A stretch of 37,619 bases of DNA from Rhodospirillales bacterium (GTDB lineage Bacteria; Pseudomonadota; Alphaproteobacteria; Rhodospirillales; Casp-alpha2), in contig JAJFIJ010000107.1 of assembly GCA_021775105.1 (NCBI GenBank), positions 1 through 37,619 of the forward strand, read 5' to 3'. The notes under the pieces were generated by a model. That model was not told the DNA's origin. It ran no database searches and saw only the letters and a program-made list of their open reading frames with translations. Shown piece by piece: positions 22,526-30,758 of the stretch; the first letter of the stretch is position 1, and every line of letters begins with the position of its first letter. The position numbers were made by a program, and so were the translations under genes.

Positions 22526-23248
22526 TTAACCATAACGATGAAGCCGTTCACCGTTATGGTGTAACCAGCGCTTCGCACCCGCCATATCCGATGTCAGCCG
22601 ATCAACCAGCCGCCAGAAATTTTTGCCATGATTATGTTCAACGATATGTGACACTTCATGAGCAATAACGTAGTCAAAGACAAATTCCGGTGCCAGAATC
22701 AACCGCCAGCTAAAAGACAGGTTGCCATTCGATGCACATGATCCCCAGCGTGACCGGGTGTCGCGAATCGATATGCGTCCGGCCTTATGGCCAAGCCGTT
22801 CGGTTTTGTCGGCAACCCGCAGGGTTATCTCACGCCGTGCTTCGCGTTTGATCCAGTCCGTTACCCGACGGGGCAGAAATTCAAGATCGCCGCTGGCATG
22901 AATACCCGTCTCGTCGCGCCATACACCGCGTCGGGCATCCGGATGATGGCGGATTTGCACATCCACACCAAGAAACGGAATGATCACGCCATCGGTGATG
23001 GGGATGCGTTGGGGCAGATTGGCAAGGCTGTCTTCAATCCACCCGGCCTTGCTCTCAACAAACTGAAGCGCTTCGCGCACACTTGCCCGTTTTGGCATGG
23101 TAACCGCGACCTTGTCCGGGTCATCTGCGCTCCGCCCACCCTCAACACGAAGGATCATGCGCCGCGCTTTCGGGTTATGGCGAAGCGCGACCGGCACACG
23201 CGACCCGTTTAAATCGACGAACTGAAGATTTTCCGGATCCCGTGCCAC
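22526..23248 (-). CDS. M48-type metallopeptidase, YgjP/DUF45 (SprT-like) family
   Basis: This is a predicted zinc metalloprotease of 240 residues. The zincin motif is VIAHEVSHIVEHNHGKNFW (HEVSH plus downstream His). The upstream TRSRWGSCASNGNLSFSWRL is the strong YgjP signature. The N-terminal half (VALRHNPKARRMILRVEGG ... ITDGVIIPFLGVDVQI) is the usual beta domain. Physiological targets are unknown for the family; some members sit with restriction systems but none is seen here. The GTG start has a weak ribosome site. The last codons form a 12-bp hairpin (22531-22558). Confidence 0.9.
   Translation of the reverse strand: MARDPENLQFVDLNGSRVPVALRHNPKARRMILRVEGGRSADDPDKVAVTMPKRASVREALQFVESKAGWIEDSLANLPQRIPITDGVIIPFLGVDVQIRHHPDARRGVWRDETGIHASGDLEFLPRRVTDWIKREARREITLRVADKTERLGHKAGRISIRDTRSRWGSCASNGNLSFSWRLILAPEFVFDYVIAHEVSHIVEHNHGKNFWRLVDRLTSDMAGAKRWLHHNGERLHRYG
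22531..22558 (-). repeat. Hairpin formed by the last codons of the YgjP-like gene
   Basis: On the minus strand CATAACGGTGAA, loop CGGC, TTCATCGTTATG gives 12 bp with one G-U pair, ending 3 nt before the stop codon. No strong U tract follows, so it is a weak terminator candidate or an mRNA-stabilising 3' stem. Confidence 0.4.
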
Positions 23249-23279
23249 CTGTCTGATCAGCCTGTCTGAGCCATCTTAA

Positions 23280-24203
23280 TCAGATGGCTGGCATCTGGTA
23301 ATCGATGGCATCAAAAGCAGCGAACAGTTCGCTCGCTTTTTCGCCGCTCAAATTCTGAAGTGGTGGGCGCATATTCAGCCAGTCATCATTTCCGCAATGG
23401 CGCGCCATCAGGGTTTTCAGCGCCGGGGCTCCCGGAGGGAATGAGCTGATAACCTGACGAACCTGGGTCAGGGTTGCATTTGCCTTGGTGACGTCTTCAC
23501 CCGCATGGAATCCGTTATAAACCTGACCGGCCAGCGACGATGCAACATTGGCGCACGCGGTAATGCAGCCCCCACCGCCCTGCTCAAGCAGCGACAGCAG
23601 AAGGTCGTCCGCACCGGCCAGCACACAGAATCCGTCGAAGTTTTTCGCAGCCCCTGCCATGTTATCAAAAACGCCGGAGCTGTCTTTCATGCCGACGACC
23701 GTATCAGGATAGGCCTTGATGAGCATTTCGATCAGGTTATAGCTGATCGGCGTCGCAGACATCTGCGGGAAGTGGTAGAGATAAATCTTCAGACGATCAT
23801 CGGCGACACCCTGAATGACTTCTGAAAAGTGCGCAAACAACCCTTCATCAGACGGGGTTTTATAATAGAACGGCGGCAACATCAGCACACCTCTGGCACC
23901 GGCATTGACGGCAACTTTGGTCAACGAGATTGCATCTGACACCGCGCAACTGCCTGTCCCCGGCATCAACGTCTCTCCAGGCACGCCCGCCTCGACCAGT
24001 CCTTCGATAATACGAATACGTTCTTTCAGGCCGAAAGAATTGGCTTCTCCGGTGGTTCCGAGGATTGCCAAACCATCGCAACCATTGGCCAGCAGCCAGT
24101 TGCAATGTGCAGTCATCGCTTTTCCGTCAGGGGTTCCATCCGCAGTCTGCGGGGTCAAAGCGGCGGCAAGTACGCCTGTGAAACGGTCAGATGGTAAACT
24201 CAA
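23280..24203 (-). CDS. DapA/NanA-type class I aldolase (dihydrodipicolinate synthase family)
   Basis: This Schiff-base TIM-barrel lyase of the DHDPS/N-acetylneuraminate lyase family has 307 residues. It shows AILGTTGEANSFGLKER (pyruvate carboxylate site), YLYHFPQM with the catalytic Tyr and VVGMKDSSGVFDN with the Schiff-base Lys. AGADDLLLSLLEQGGGGCITACANV is the conserved barrel end. The last part favours a catabolic member (2-keto-3-deoxy acid aldolase or dehydratase) over lysine-pathway DapA, in line with the sugar-acid dehydratases about 5 kb away. The start is TTG, with a strong GAGGAG 6-8 nt upstream. Substrate undetermined. Confidence 0.88.
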   Translation of the reverse strand: MSLPSDRFTGVLAAALTPQTADGTPDGKAMTAHCNWLLANGCDGLAILGTTGEANSFGLKERIRIIEGLVEAGVPGETLMPGTGSCAVSDAISLTKVAVNAGARGVLMLPPFYYKTPSDEGLFAHFSEVIQGVADDRLKIYLYHFPQMSATPISYNLIEMLIKAYPDTVVGMKDSSGVFDNMAGAAKNFDGFCVLAGADDLLLSLLEQGGGGCITACANVASSLAGQVYNGFHAGEDVTKANATLTQVRQVISSFPPGAPALKTLMARHCGNDDWLNMRPPLQNLSGEKASELFAAFDAIDYQMPAI

Positions 24204-24227
24204 GGTCTTCTCCTCTATTTTAAAATA

Positions 24228-24692
24228 TTATGCCGGCCAACTGACGACATGGTTTTCAAGGTCATCCGTTTCGCGTTCGGACACAATTCGCCCACGAACA
24301 GAAATTCCAGCTGCATGCACTGTATCCGGGTCGCCCGATATCAACGGATGCCACCAGTACAAACTCTTCCCTTCCGCCAACAGGCGGTACGCGCAGGTTG
24401 ACGGCAGCCAGGGGTAACGTTTCAAATTCTGATGCGTTAGAATCTGGCAATCAGGAACGTAGCGTTTGCGATCTTCGTAACTGGCGCAACGACAGGTTTC
24501 CGGATCAAGCAGGCGGCACGCAACATCGGTGTGAAAAATCTCGCCGGTATCCTCATTTTCCAGTTTGTTCAGGCAACACCGCCCACATCCATCACAAAGC
24601 GACTCCCACTCAGCCGATGTCATGTCGCCAAGCGGCTTGACTTGCCAAAAGGGTTGCTCAGCGGGTTCTGCGTTTTTAGTGCGACCGAACAT
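24228..24692 (-). CDS. UPF0260 (YcgN-like) cysteine-cluster protein
   Basis: This 154-residue protein matches the YcgN/UPF0260 family. It has [30 protein letters not shown] near the N-terminus, [44 protein letters not shown] and VSWPA at the end. The many conserved cysteines suggest a metal or Fe-S site. No function is established. I start it at 24692 (GGAG 9 nt upstream, homology begins just after) rather than the track's 24776, whose first 28 codons look non-coding. It ends 24 nt before the DapA-like gene begins. Confidence 0.9.
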   Translation of the reverse strand: MFGRTKNAEPAEQPFWQVKPLGDMTSAEWESLCDGCGRCCLNKLENEDTGEIFHTDVACRLLDPETCRCASYEDRKRYVPDCQILTHQNLKRYPWLPSTCAYRLLAEGKSLYWWHPLISGDPDTVHAAGISVRGRIVSERETDDLENHVVSWPA

Positions 24693-24793
24693 TCGGATCG
24701 GCTCCGGGTCTGAAAAGAAAGGCGCATCCGTGCCTCTCAGAAAACCCGTGGTATACCAAGCCCGTCGATTTGGCAAGGCACGGGGACTGCCAA

Positions 24794-26134
24794 TTAGCCC
24801 TCAACCGTATCAATCAGATGCAGAAATGACCCGGCCACGTTTTTATGCACCAGCCCAACCTGCCCGAGGTCTTCCCCGGCTGCGTTGCTGGTCCGAAAAA
24901 GCGGCCGGTCTTCTCCGGGTTTTGTAATTGAGGCGTAATGAAATTCGTGGCCGCGAAATCTCTGTCCATGCGCGCCCAGGGGTGAACCGGTCAGGGATAT
25001 CATCTGGCGGTATCCGAGATGAAGTTTACGATTGGCAAAGCTGGTTTCGACACCCAGTAATCCCGCCATTTCATGGCGCACCCCATCAACATCGGTCAGC
25101 GCCTGTCCGAGCACCATGAACCCACCACATTCTCCGAAGATCACCTTCCCGTTCGCCGCCGCCTTTTTCAGGTGATCAACAAACCCGTTGGTCGACAGTT
25201 GTCCGGCGTAAAGTTCGGGATAACCCCCCGGCAGATAAACACTGTCGGCAGTGTTATCCGGCGCTTCTCCGGCCAACGGAGAAAACGGCAGAATTTCCGC
25301 CCCCGCTTGGCACCAGCCATCCAGTACGCCGTGATAAACGAAGGCGAACGCCTGATCACGGGCGACGGCGATGCGCTGGCCGAAGGGCCTGATGGGCATG
25401 GCCGACGAAGAAACCTCCATCCGTTTCAAGGGGCGGGCAAGACTTTGCAGCCGGCTTAAATCGACATGCTCCCCGATCCAGTTTGCCGCTGTTTCCAGAA
25501 ACGGCTCAAGTTCGTCATGCTCCTCTGCCTGAACCAGACCCAGGTGACGCGACGGAAGAACCAGATCGTCACGTCTTGGCAGGCATCCCAGAACCGGAAT
25601 GTGCGGAAGGTGCCTTGTCATGGCGCTCTGCAGGATCGTTCCATGCCGGGCGCTGCCGGTCCGGTTAAAAATCACGCCGGCAACGTCAACATCGGCGGCA
25701 TGATCAGCGAAGCCACGGACAAGTGCCGCAGCCGATGCGGCCTGGGCGCGGGCGTCAACAACCAGAACGGCCGGCCAGCCGGTCAAACGGGCCAGCGAGG
25801 CAGTTGAACCGTCAACCTGATCATCCTCAATTCCGGCACCATCAAACAAACCCATCACGCCTTCGGCGACGATCAGATCACCGCCATCGTCAAGCCGCTC
25901 CAGCGCATGGGCAAGTGTCGCCGGGCGCATGGCCCAGGTATCAAGATTGAGGCACGGTTGACCACTGGCCTGTGAATGGAAGGCGGGATCGATGTAATCA
26001 GGACCAACCTTTGCCGATGTAACCCGGACCCCGGCATTTTTCAGGGACCTCAGCAACGCCAGCGTGAACAGGGTCTTGCCACTACCGGATGCCGGGGCGG
26101 CAACAATCAACCCTTTTGGCGAACCCGAACTCAC
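24794..26134 (-). CDS. cobB: Cobyrinate a,c-diamide synthase
   Basis: This is the glutamine- and ATP-dependent amidation of cobyrinate side chains a and c (CobB in the aerobic naming, CbiA in the anaerobic). The N-terminal P-loop-like domain begins [20 protein letters not shown], then [12 protein letters not shown]. The C-terminal class I glutaminase carries Cys in [12 protein letters not shown] and His in [24 protein letters not shown] is a family hallmark. At 446 residues it is full length. GTG start overlaps the SCO gene stop by 4 nt (GTGA), so the two are translationally coupled. It completes the set of steps to the a,c-diamide. Confidence 0.96.
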   Translation of the reverse strand: MSSGSPKGLIVAAPASGSGKTLFTLALLRSLKNAGVRVTSAKVGPDYIDPAFHSQASGQPCLNLDTWAMRPATLAHALERLDDGGDLIVAEGVMGLFDGAGIEDDQVDGSTASLARLTGWPAVLVVDARAQAASAAALVRGFADHAADVDVAGVIFNRTGSARHGTILQSAMTRHLPHIPVLGCLPRRDDLVLPSRHLGLVQAEEHDELEPFLETAANWIGEHVDLSRLQSLARPLKRMEVSSSAMPIRPFGQRIAVARDQAFAFVYHGVLDGWCQAGAEILPFSPLAGEAPDNTADSVYLPGGYPELYAGQLSTNGFVDHLKKAAANGKVIFGECGGFMVLGQALTDVDGVRHEMAGLLGVETSFANRKLHLGYRQMISLTGSPLGAHGQRFRGHEFHYASITKPGEDRPLFRTSNAAGEDLGQVGLVHKNVAGSFLHLIDTVEG

Positions 26135-26811
26135 AGATATTCGCGAATTCTCTTCGCCATCGTTTCGGCATCTGTACCATGGCTGAAGTGGGCGAGAAAT
26201 TTACCATCCGGCCCGATTAGATAGGTAATTGCGCTGTGATCCATCAGATAGTCTTCCGGATCATCCTTATTCTCGCCTGATTTGGCATAATAAACACGAT
26301 AGGCCTTGGCCACGGCCTTGATCTGTTCAGGGGTTCCGGTCATGGCAATCAGACGGGGGTGAAAGTAAGACGCGTATTCTTTCAGGTGTTCGACCGTATC
26401 GCGTTCCGGATCAACGGTAATGAAGACCGGCGTCACGTTGGTTACTTTTTCACCGAGGGCATCAATCGCATCAGATGCTGTGCTCAATTGGGTCGGGCAG
26501 ACATCCGGGCAATAGGTATAGCCAAACATCACCAGAAGGTATCTTCCATAGAAATCTTTTTGCGTAACCGCCGTTCCATTGTGGTCCGTCAGCGCGAACG
26601 GTCCGCCGATGGGAACGGATGAGGACGTAGGCGCCGACGCCGCCGGAGCATCGGTCTTCTGCGATGATTTCGGCGTTCTTTCATACACCCCCCAATAGGC
26701 CACTGCGACAGCGATCAGAACGGCTGCCAGCCCTGCCACCATACCGACACGCGTTGTTTTTGGCTGGTTTGCGGGTTGCACGTTCGGGGTTTCAGGTTCG
26801 TTTTCCGCCAT
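26131..26811 (-). CDS. SCO1/SenC/PrrC family copper chaperone-like protein
   Basis: This membrane-anchored thioredoxin-fold protein assists CuA assembly in cytochrome c oxidase or senses redox state. A single N-terminal membrane helix (VGMVAGLAAVLIAVAVAYWGVY, about 22-43) anchors the domain outside. Copper ligands are visible: CxxxC in FGYTYCPDVCPTQL and His in LMDHSAITYLIGPDG. FALTDHNGTAVTQKDFYGRY is the family's start. GGGAAATT precedes the ATG. Its stop overlaps cobB's GTG, tying copper or oxidase biogenesis to the corrin operon. It is divergent from cbiD across 122 nt. Confidence 0.95.
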   Translation of the reverse strand: MAENEPETPNVQPANQPKTTRVGMVAGLAAVLIAVAVAYWGVYERTPKSSQKTDAPAASAPTSSSVPIGGPFALTDHNGTAVTQKDFYGRYLLVMFGYTYCPDVCPTQLSTASDAIDALGEKVTNVTPVFITVDPERDTVEHLKEYASYFHPRLIAMTGTPEQIKAVAKAYRVYYAKSGENKDDPEDYLMDHSAITYLIGPDGKFLAHFSHGTDAETMAKRIREYL

Positions 26812-26933
26812 AATTTCCCTCGGCTTTCAAATCGGCCAGTACTATGACCCTGATGGGACTGACCTTCAAGATAAAGCGGCCTGCCGTGTGCCATTGATGA
26901 GCGCTGGCAGCAAGCATATATCGGGGTTAAGTT

Positions 26934-28049
26934 ATGGCCATGACAGGCCGAAAACCATCACCTGAATCCGGCGATCTCCGCCGTGGCTGGACCACCGGGG
27001 CCTGTGCGACGGCGGCGACGGCAGCGGCCTGGCGCGCCCTGCTGACCGGGGTTTTTCCGAAAACCGTTACCATTCGCCTGCCGAGAGGTCAGCTGGTCGA
27101 GTTCGATCTGTTTTCAACCGAACTTGGCGACGGCTTTGCCCGCACCAGCGTGATCAAGGATGCCGGTGATGACCCGGATGTCACCCACCAGGCCGAAATC
27201 ATCGCTGAGGTCCGACACGGCGACCCCGAAACAGGGGTCCGTTTCCGGGCAGGCACCGGGGTCGGCACGGTAACTATGGCCGGCTTGCCGCTTGAGGTCG
27301 GTGAACCGGCGATCAATCCGGTTCCCCGGCAAATGATGGAGACGACGGTTCAGGAAATTGCCGCTGAATTCGCCGCCAATGGGGATGTTGAAATTACCCT
27401 GTCGATCCCCGGCGGAGAAAAACTGGCGGGAAAAACCATGAACGGTCGGCTGGGTATTCTGGGCGGCCTGTCGATCCTCGGGACCACCGGGATTGTTATC
27501 CCGTTTTCCTGTTCGTCATGGATTCATTCCATCCATCGGGGCATCGACGTCGCCTGCGCGGCAAACCTCGGCCATATCGCCGCGGCAACCGGATCGACAT
27601 CCGAAGCGGCTGTGCGCAAAAAATTCAATCTTTCCGAGCAGGGATTGATCGACATGGGTGATTTCGCCGGCGGGCTCCTGAAGTATCTTCGCAAACACCC
27701 GGTTCCCCGACTGACGCTTGCCGGCGGGTTTGGCAAACTGGGCAAACTGGCGCAGGGGCATCTCGATCTTCACTCGTCGCGCTCACGTCTTGACATGGAC
27801 CATCTGGCGGCAATGGCAAAAGACGCAGGTGCGGACCGTGACCTCATCGCCGCCATCAGGGCTGCCAACACCGGACTTGAAGCTTTGCAGCTTTGCCAGA
27901 AAGCGGGCGTTCCCGTTGCCCGTCAGGTTGCCGTTCGCGCCCGCGAAGTCGCCATGGCGGCACTGGCAGGAGATACCGAGGTTGATGTTCTGGTCTATGA
28001 CCGCGAGGGCAATCAGGTCGGACAATCAGGCGGAGGTGCAGAGGAATGA
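26934..28049 (+). CDS. cbiD: Cobalt-precorrin-5B (C1)-methyltransferase
   Basis: CbiD performs C-1 methylation after CbiG removes the C2 unit, in the cobalt-early pathway. The N-terminal motif is LRRGWTTGACATAATAAAWRALL, and SCSSWIHSIHRGIDVACAANLGHIAAATGSTSEA and LAGGFGKLGKLAQGHLDLHSSRS are CbiD hallmarks. 371 residues is normal. GGGG in the leader lies about 10 nt upstream. It overlaps cobK by 4 nt. I saw no riboswitch in the 122-nt spacer behind it. Confidence 0.97.
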   Translation: MAMTGRKPSPESGDLRRGWTTGACATAATAAAWRALLTGVFPKTVTIRLPRGQLVEFDLFSTELGDGFARTSVIKDAGDDPDVTHQAEIIAEVRHGDPETGVRFRAGTGVGTVTMAGLPLEVGEPAINPVPRQMMETTVQEIAAEFAANGDVEITLSIPGGEKLAGKTMNGRLGILGGLSILGTTGIVIPFSCSSWIHSIHRGIDVACAANLGHIAAATGSTSEAAVRKKFNLSEQGLIDMGDFAGGLLKYLRKHPVPRLTLAGGFGKLGKLAQGHLDLHSSRSRLDMDHLAAMAKDAGADRDLIAAIRAANTGLEALQLCQKAGVPVARQVAVRAREVAMAALAGDTEVDVLVYDREGNQVGQSGGGAEE

Positions 28050-28795
28050 ACAAAAGGGTTTTGATCCTTGGCGGTACTGGAGAGGCGGCAAAGCTGGCCC
28101 GGCGGCTTGATCCGGAAATCCCGGAAAGCGTCGAGGTCATCACCTCTCTCGCCGGGCGAACAAAAAATCCGCCGGACCTGCCGGGCAGGGTCATCAGTGG
28201 CGGATTTGGCGGCACTCAGGGCCTGAAAACCTTTATCGAACAGGAAGGCATCACGCTTGTCATCGATGCAACCCACCCGTTTGCCGAAACCATTTCCGAC
28301 AGCGCCAATGTCGCCTGCACGGTGACCGACACGCCGCGTATGACACTGGCGCGCCCGGAATGGAGGTTGCCACCGGACGGCAAATGGCTGGAAGTCGATG
28401 ACATGGCAGCCGCCAGTGAGGCCATCCGCGCCTTTGCCAAACGCACCTTCCTGACCATCGGCACACGCGGGCTGGATGCTTTTTCTGACCACGACGAGAT
28501 GTGGTTTCTGGTTCGCCTGATCGAGGAGCCGGATAATCCACTGCCGCTCAAGGATTACCTAATCATCACCGGACGCCCGCCTCATGATCTTGAGGCGGAA
28601 CGTCAACTGATCACGGATTACAACATCGATTGTCTGGTCTCCAAACATGCAGGCGGCGCGGCAACAGAAGGCAAAATCCGCGCCGCCCTCGCGGCCCAAA
28701 TTCCCATCGTCCTGATCCGCCGCCCGCCACGCCTGCCCGGTCACTGGACGGAATCACTGGAGGACTGCGTTGAATGGATAATGAAACAACTCTGA
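28046..28795 (+). CDS. cobK: Cobalt-precorrin-6A / precorrin-6A reductase
   Basis: CobK/CbiJ is the NADPH-dependent reduction of the macrocycle. The 249-residue protein opens RVLILGGTGEAAKLARRL and has VISGGFGGTQGL, LVIDATHPFAETISDSAN, RPEWRLPPDGKWLEV and LVSKHAGGAATEGKI, all family features. It starts at an ATGA overlap with cbiD and is followed after 9 nt by the GFA-family gene. Confidence 0.96.
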   Translation: MNKRVLILGGTGEAAKLARRLDPEIPESVEVITSLAGRTKNPPDLPGRVISGGFGGTQGLKTFIEQEGITLVIDATHPFAETISDSANVACTVTDTPRMTLARPEWRLPPDGKWLEVDDMAAASEAIRAFAKRTFLTIGTRGLDAFSDHDEMWFLVRLIEEPDNPLPLKDYLIITGRPPHDLEAERQLITDYNIDCLVSKHAGGAATEGKIRAALAAQIPIVLIRRPPRLPGHWTESLEDCVEWIMKQL

Positions 28796-28804
28796 GGTCG
28801 ACGA

Positions 28805-29239
28805 ATGCAAGCTGATACGTCCGAACCAAAAGCAGGTGGCTGTCTGTGTGGTGCCGTGCGCTATGAAATTCACGGGCCGTTGCGCGATGTCGTCAACTGC
28901 CACTGCGCCATGTGCCGGAAACTGCATGGTGCCTTCGGGGCCCACAGCAAGGCCCTGAAAACAGACATCAAACTTATCGCCGATGAGGGTCTCAAATGGT
29001 ATGCCACCTCATCCATCGCCCGGCGCGGCTTCTGCGGAACCTGTGGCAGCAACCTGTTCTGGGAACCGCACACACAGCCCGCAACCGGCATCCTCGCCGG
29101 AACGCTCGACCCGCCGACCGACCTCAAAACCATCGGCCATATCTTCACCGCCGAGAAAGCTGATTTTTACGAGATCACGGATGACGCACCGCAGTTTGAA
29201 GGGTCGTCGGAAGGAAAGCTGGAGGGCGATTGCCTTTAG
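28805..29239 (+). CDS. GFA family protein (glutathione-dependent formaldehyde-activating enzyme-like)
   Basis: This small zinc protein (144 residues) of the Gfa/CENP-V fold shows the full cysteine set: GGCLCGAVRYEIHG near residue 13, NCHCAMCRKLHGAFG near 36 and FCGTCGSNLFWEP near 79. Some members speed glutathione-formaldehyde adduct formation, but most have no proven role. It trails cbiD-cobK on the same strand with a 9-nt gap and meets cobM tail to tail with a 4-nt overlap. It probably rides with the cob genes by position only. Confidence 0.9.
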   Translation: MQADTSEPKAGGCLCGAVRYEIHGPLRDVVNCHCAMCRKLHGAFGAHSKALKTDIKLIADEGLKWYATSSIARRGFCGTCGSNLFWEPHTQPATGILAGTLDPPTDLKTIGHIFTAEKADFYEITDDAPQFEGSSEGKLEGDCL

Positions 29240-30006
29240 GACCCTGCTGTTTTCTTCGGCCTTAACACATGGTGATGGTCGGGCGCGTAGAGGCGGCTGT
29301 CGTCGAAGCTTTCGGGGTCGATGACATGGCCGACCAGAATCAGCGCGGTGCGGGTGATGCCTGAACCTTTTACCAGATCACGGATGGTTTTGAGCGTGCC
29401 CTTGATGATCTGCTCGTCGGGCCAGCTGACACGGTAGACGACGGCGACCGGGCAGTCTTCGCCGTAATGGGGCACCAGATCGCGAACGACATTGGCGAGG
29501 TTGTTGACCGACAGGTGAATGGCGAGGGTGGCGCGGCTTTTGCCGAGATTTTCCAGCTCCTCGCCTTCCGGCATGGCCGAGCTGCGCATCGCCGTGCGGG
29601 TCAGGATAATCGTCTGGCTGACGTTGGGGAGGGTCAGTTCCGTTTGCAGCGAAGCGGCAGCAGCGGCGTAGGCGGAAACGCCCGGCGTAATATCGTAGGC
29701 AATGCCAAGATCGTCGAGCCGGCGCATCTGCTCGGCAATCGCCCCGTAGAGCGACGGGTCGCCGGAGTGAACGCGGGCCACGTCATTCCCGGCGTCACGC
29801 GCGGTTATCATTTCGTCAATGATCTCATCAAGGTTCATCGGTGCCGTATCGAGCACGCGCGCACTGTCACCGGCTTCGGCGATAATCGCTTCCGGCACCA
29901 GTGACCCGGCATACAGCACGACCGGGGCGTTGCGGATAATTTCAAGCCCGCGCACCGTAATCAGATCAGGTGCACCCGGACCGGCACCTATAAAATGGAC
30001 GATCAT
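29236..30006 (-). CDS. cobM: Precorrin-4 / cobalt-precorrin-4 C11-methyltransferase
   Basis: CobM/CbiF is the SAM-dependent C-11 methylation. The 256-residue tetrapyrrole methylase starts VHFIGAGPGAPDLITVRGLEII and has ARVHSGDPSLYGAIAEQMRRL, ITPGVSAYAAAAASLQTELTLP and ILTRTAMRSSAMPEGE, which place it in CobM rather than CobI/J/L. It is separated from the other leftward cob genes by the CigR-like gene and overlaps the GFA gene by 4 nt at its 3' end. Confidence 0.96.
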   Translation of the reverse strand: MIVHFIGAGPGAPDLITVRGLEIIRNAPVVLYAGSLVPEAIIAEAGDSARVLDTAPMNLDEIIDEMITARDAGNDVARVHSGDPSLYGAIAEQMRRLDDLGIAYDITPGVSAYAAAAASLQTELTLPNVSQTIILTRTAMRSSAMPEGEELENLGKSRATLAIHLSVNNLANVVRDLVPHYGEDCPVAVVYRVSWPDEQIIKGTLKTIRDLVKGSGITRTALILVGHVIDPESFDDSRLYAPDHHHVLRPKKTAGS

Positions 30007-30024
30007 ATCAATTTTGTTTCCCGT

Positions 30025-30726
30025 TTATTTTTGGCCCGTGACCACATCACGAAGAACATCAAGAATGATCCCGGTTGCCTGATCAACAAGCACCACATCA
30101 TTACCGGCAATCACCCGCTCGGTTCCCGTCTGTTCAGGTGGAAGCTGGGTATTCAGATCACCGGGCAAGTCGCGTTTTGCCAGTCCGGGCGGCAGCCGAC
30201 CATTTTTGTCGAGCTGCTTTTGCAGTCCCGGCGGCAAGGATTTGCGTTTGGCCAGACCGGCGGGCATCTTCTTGTTTTTGTTTTTTCCCTTACCTTTATC
30301 TTTCTTGCCCTTGTCCTTCTTGCTTTTCTTGTCTTTCTTTTTGCTTTTGTCTTTCCCGGTTTTCCCGCCTTCTCCGCCCTCTGCACCTTCCGGCCCCTGT
30401 TCGCTGGACGTGGAGGTCGAGCTGGAGGTGGTCGTGGAAGAAGACCCTGACGTCGTCTGCCCGACAACGGTATCAAGCACCTGCTTCAGGACCTGTCCGG
30501 TGGCCGTTGAAACCGTATCCGTCGCCGTTGTTGTTGATGTCGCGCTGTGACCGAAGAACCCTTCAATGATTTTTTTCTCTGCCGCACTGAACAGGACTTG
30601 TCCCAACTGCTGACCGGTCGACTGGACAACGGAGCCTGTCGCGTTTTTTGGCGGCGGCGGGGTTGACTGGGCCAGCGCCGGCGAGACCAGAAAAGACGAT
30701 AACAATAGGACGGATAAACGCTGCAT
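30025..30726 (-). CDS. Lysine-rich exported protein, CigR/RcnB-like C-terminus
   Basis: This 233-residue secreted protein lies inside the cob operon. The signal peptide is MQRLSVLLLSSFLVSPALAQ. Next comes a Ser/Thr-rich stretch (TTSGSSSTTTSSSTSTSS), then a Lys-rich tract of about 45 residues (KDKSKKKDKKSKKDKGKK). The C-terminal domain with LPPGLQKQLDKNGRLPPGLAKRDLP and VIAGNDVVLVDQATGIILDVLR resembles CigR/RcnB-type envelope proteins. The ATG at 30726 is preferred over the track's TTG at 30750, because AGGAAA lies upstream and the signal peptide begins there. No link with corrin chemistry is known. A metal-related role is only a guess. Confidence 0.7.
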   Translation of the reverse strand: MQRLSVLLLSSFLVSPALAQSTPPPPKNATGSVVQSTGQQLGQVLFSAAEKKIIEGFFGHSATSTTTATDTVSTATGQVLKQVLDTVVGQTTSGSSSTTTSSSTSTSSEQGPEGAEGGEGGKTGKDKSKKKDKKSKKDKGKKDKGKGKNKNKKMPAGLAKRKSLPPGLQKQLDKNGRLPPGLAKRDLPGDLNTQLPPEQTGTERVIAGNDVVLVDQATGIILDVLRDVVTGQK

Positions 30727-30758
30727 AATGATTTTCCTGTTATTGTTCAAGGCAACTG

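Noticed and set aside
30075-30569. Long plus-strand ORFs rich in Phe/Leu/Ser/Cys opposite the Lys-rich gene
   Set aside because: They arise from the complement of AAG-rich codons. The minus strand has a signal peptide and ribosome site.
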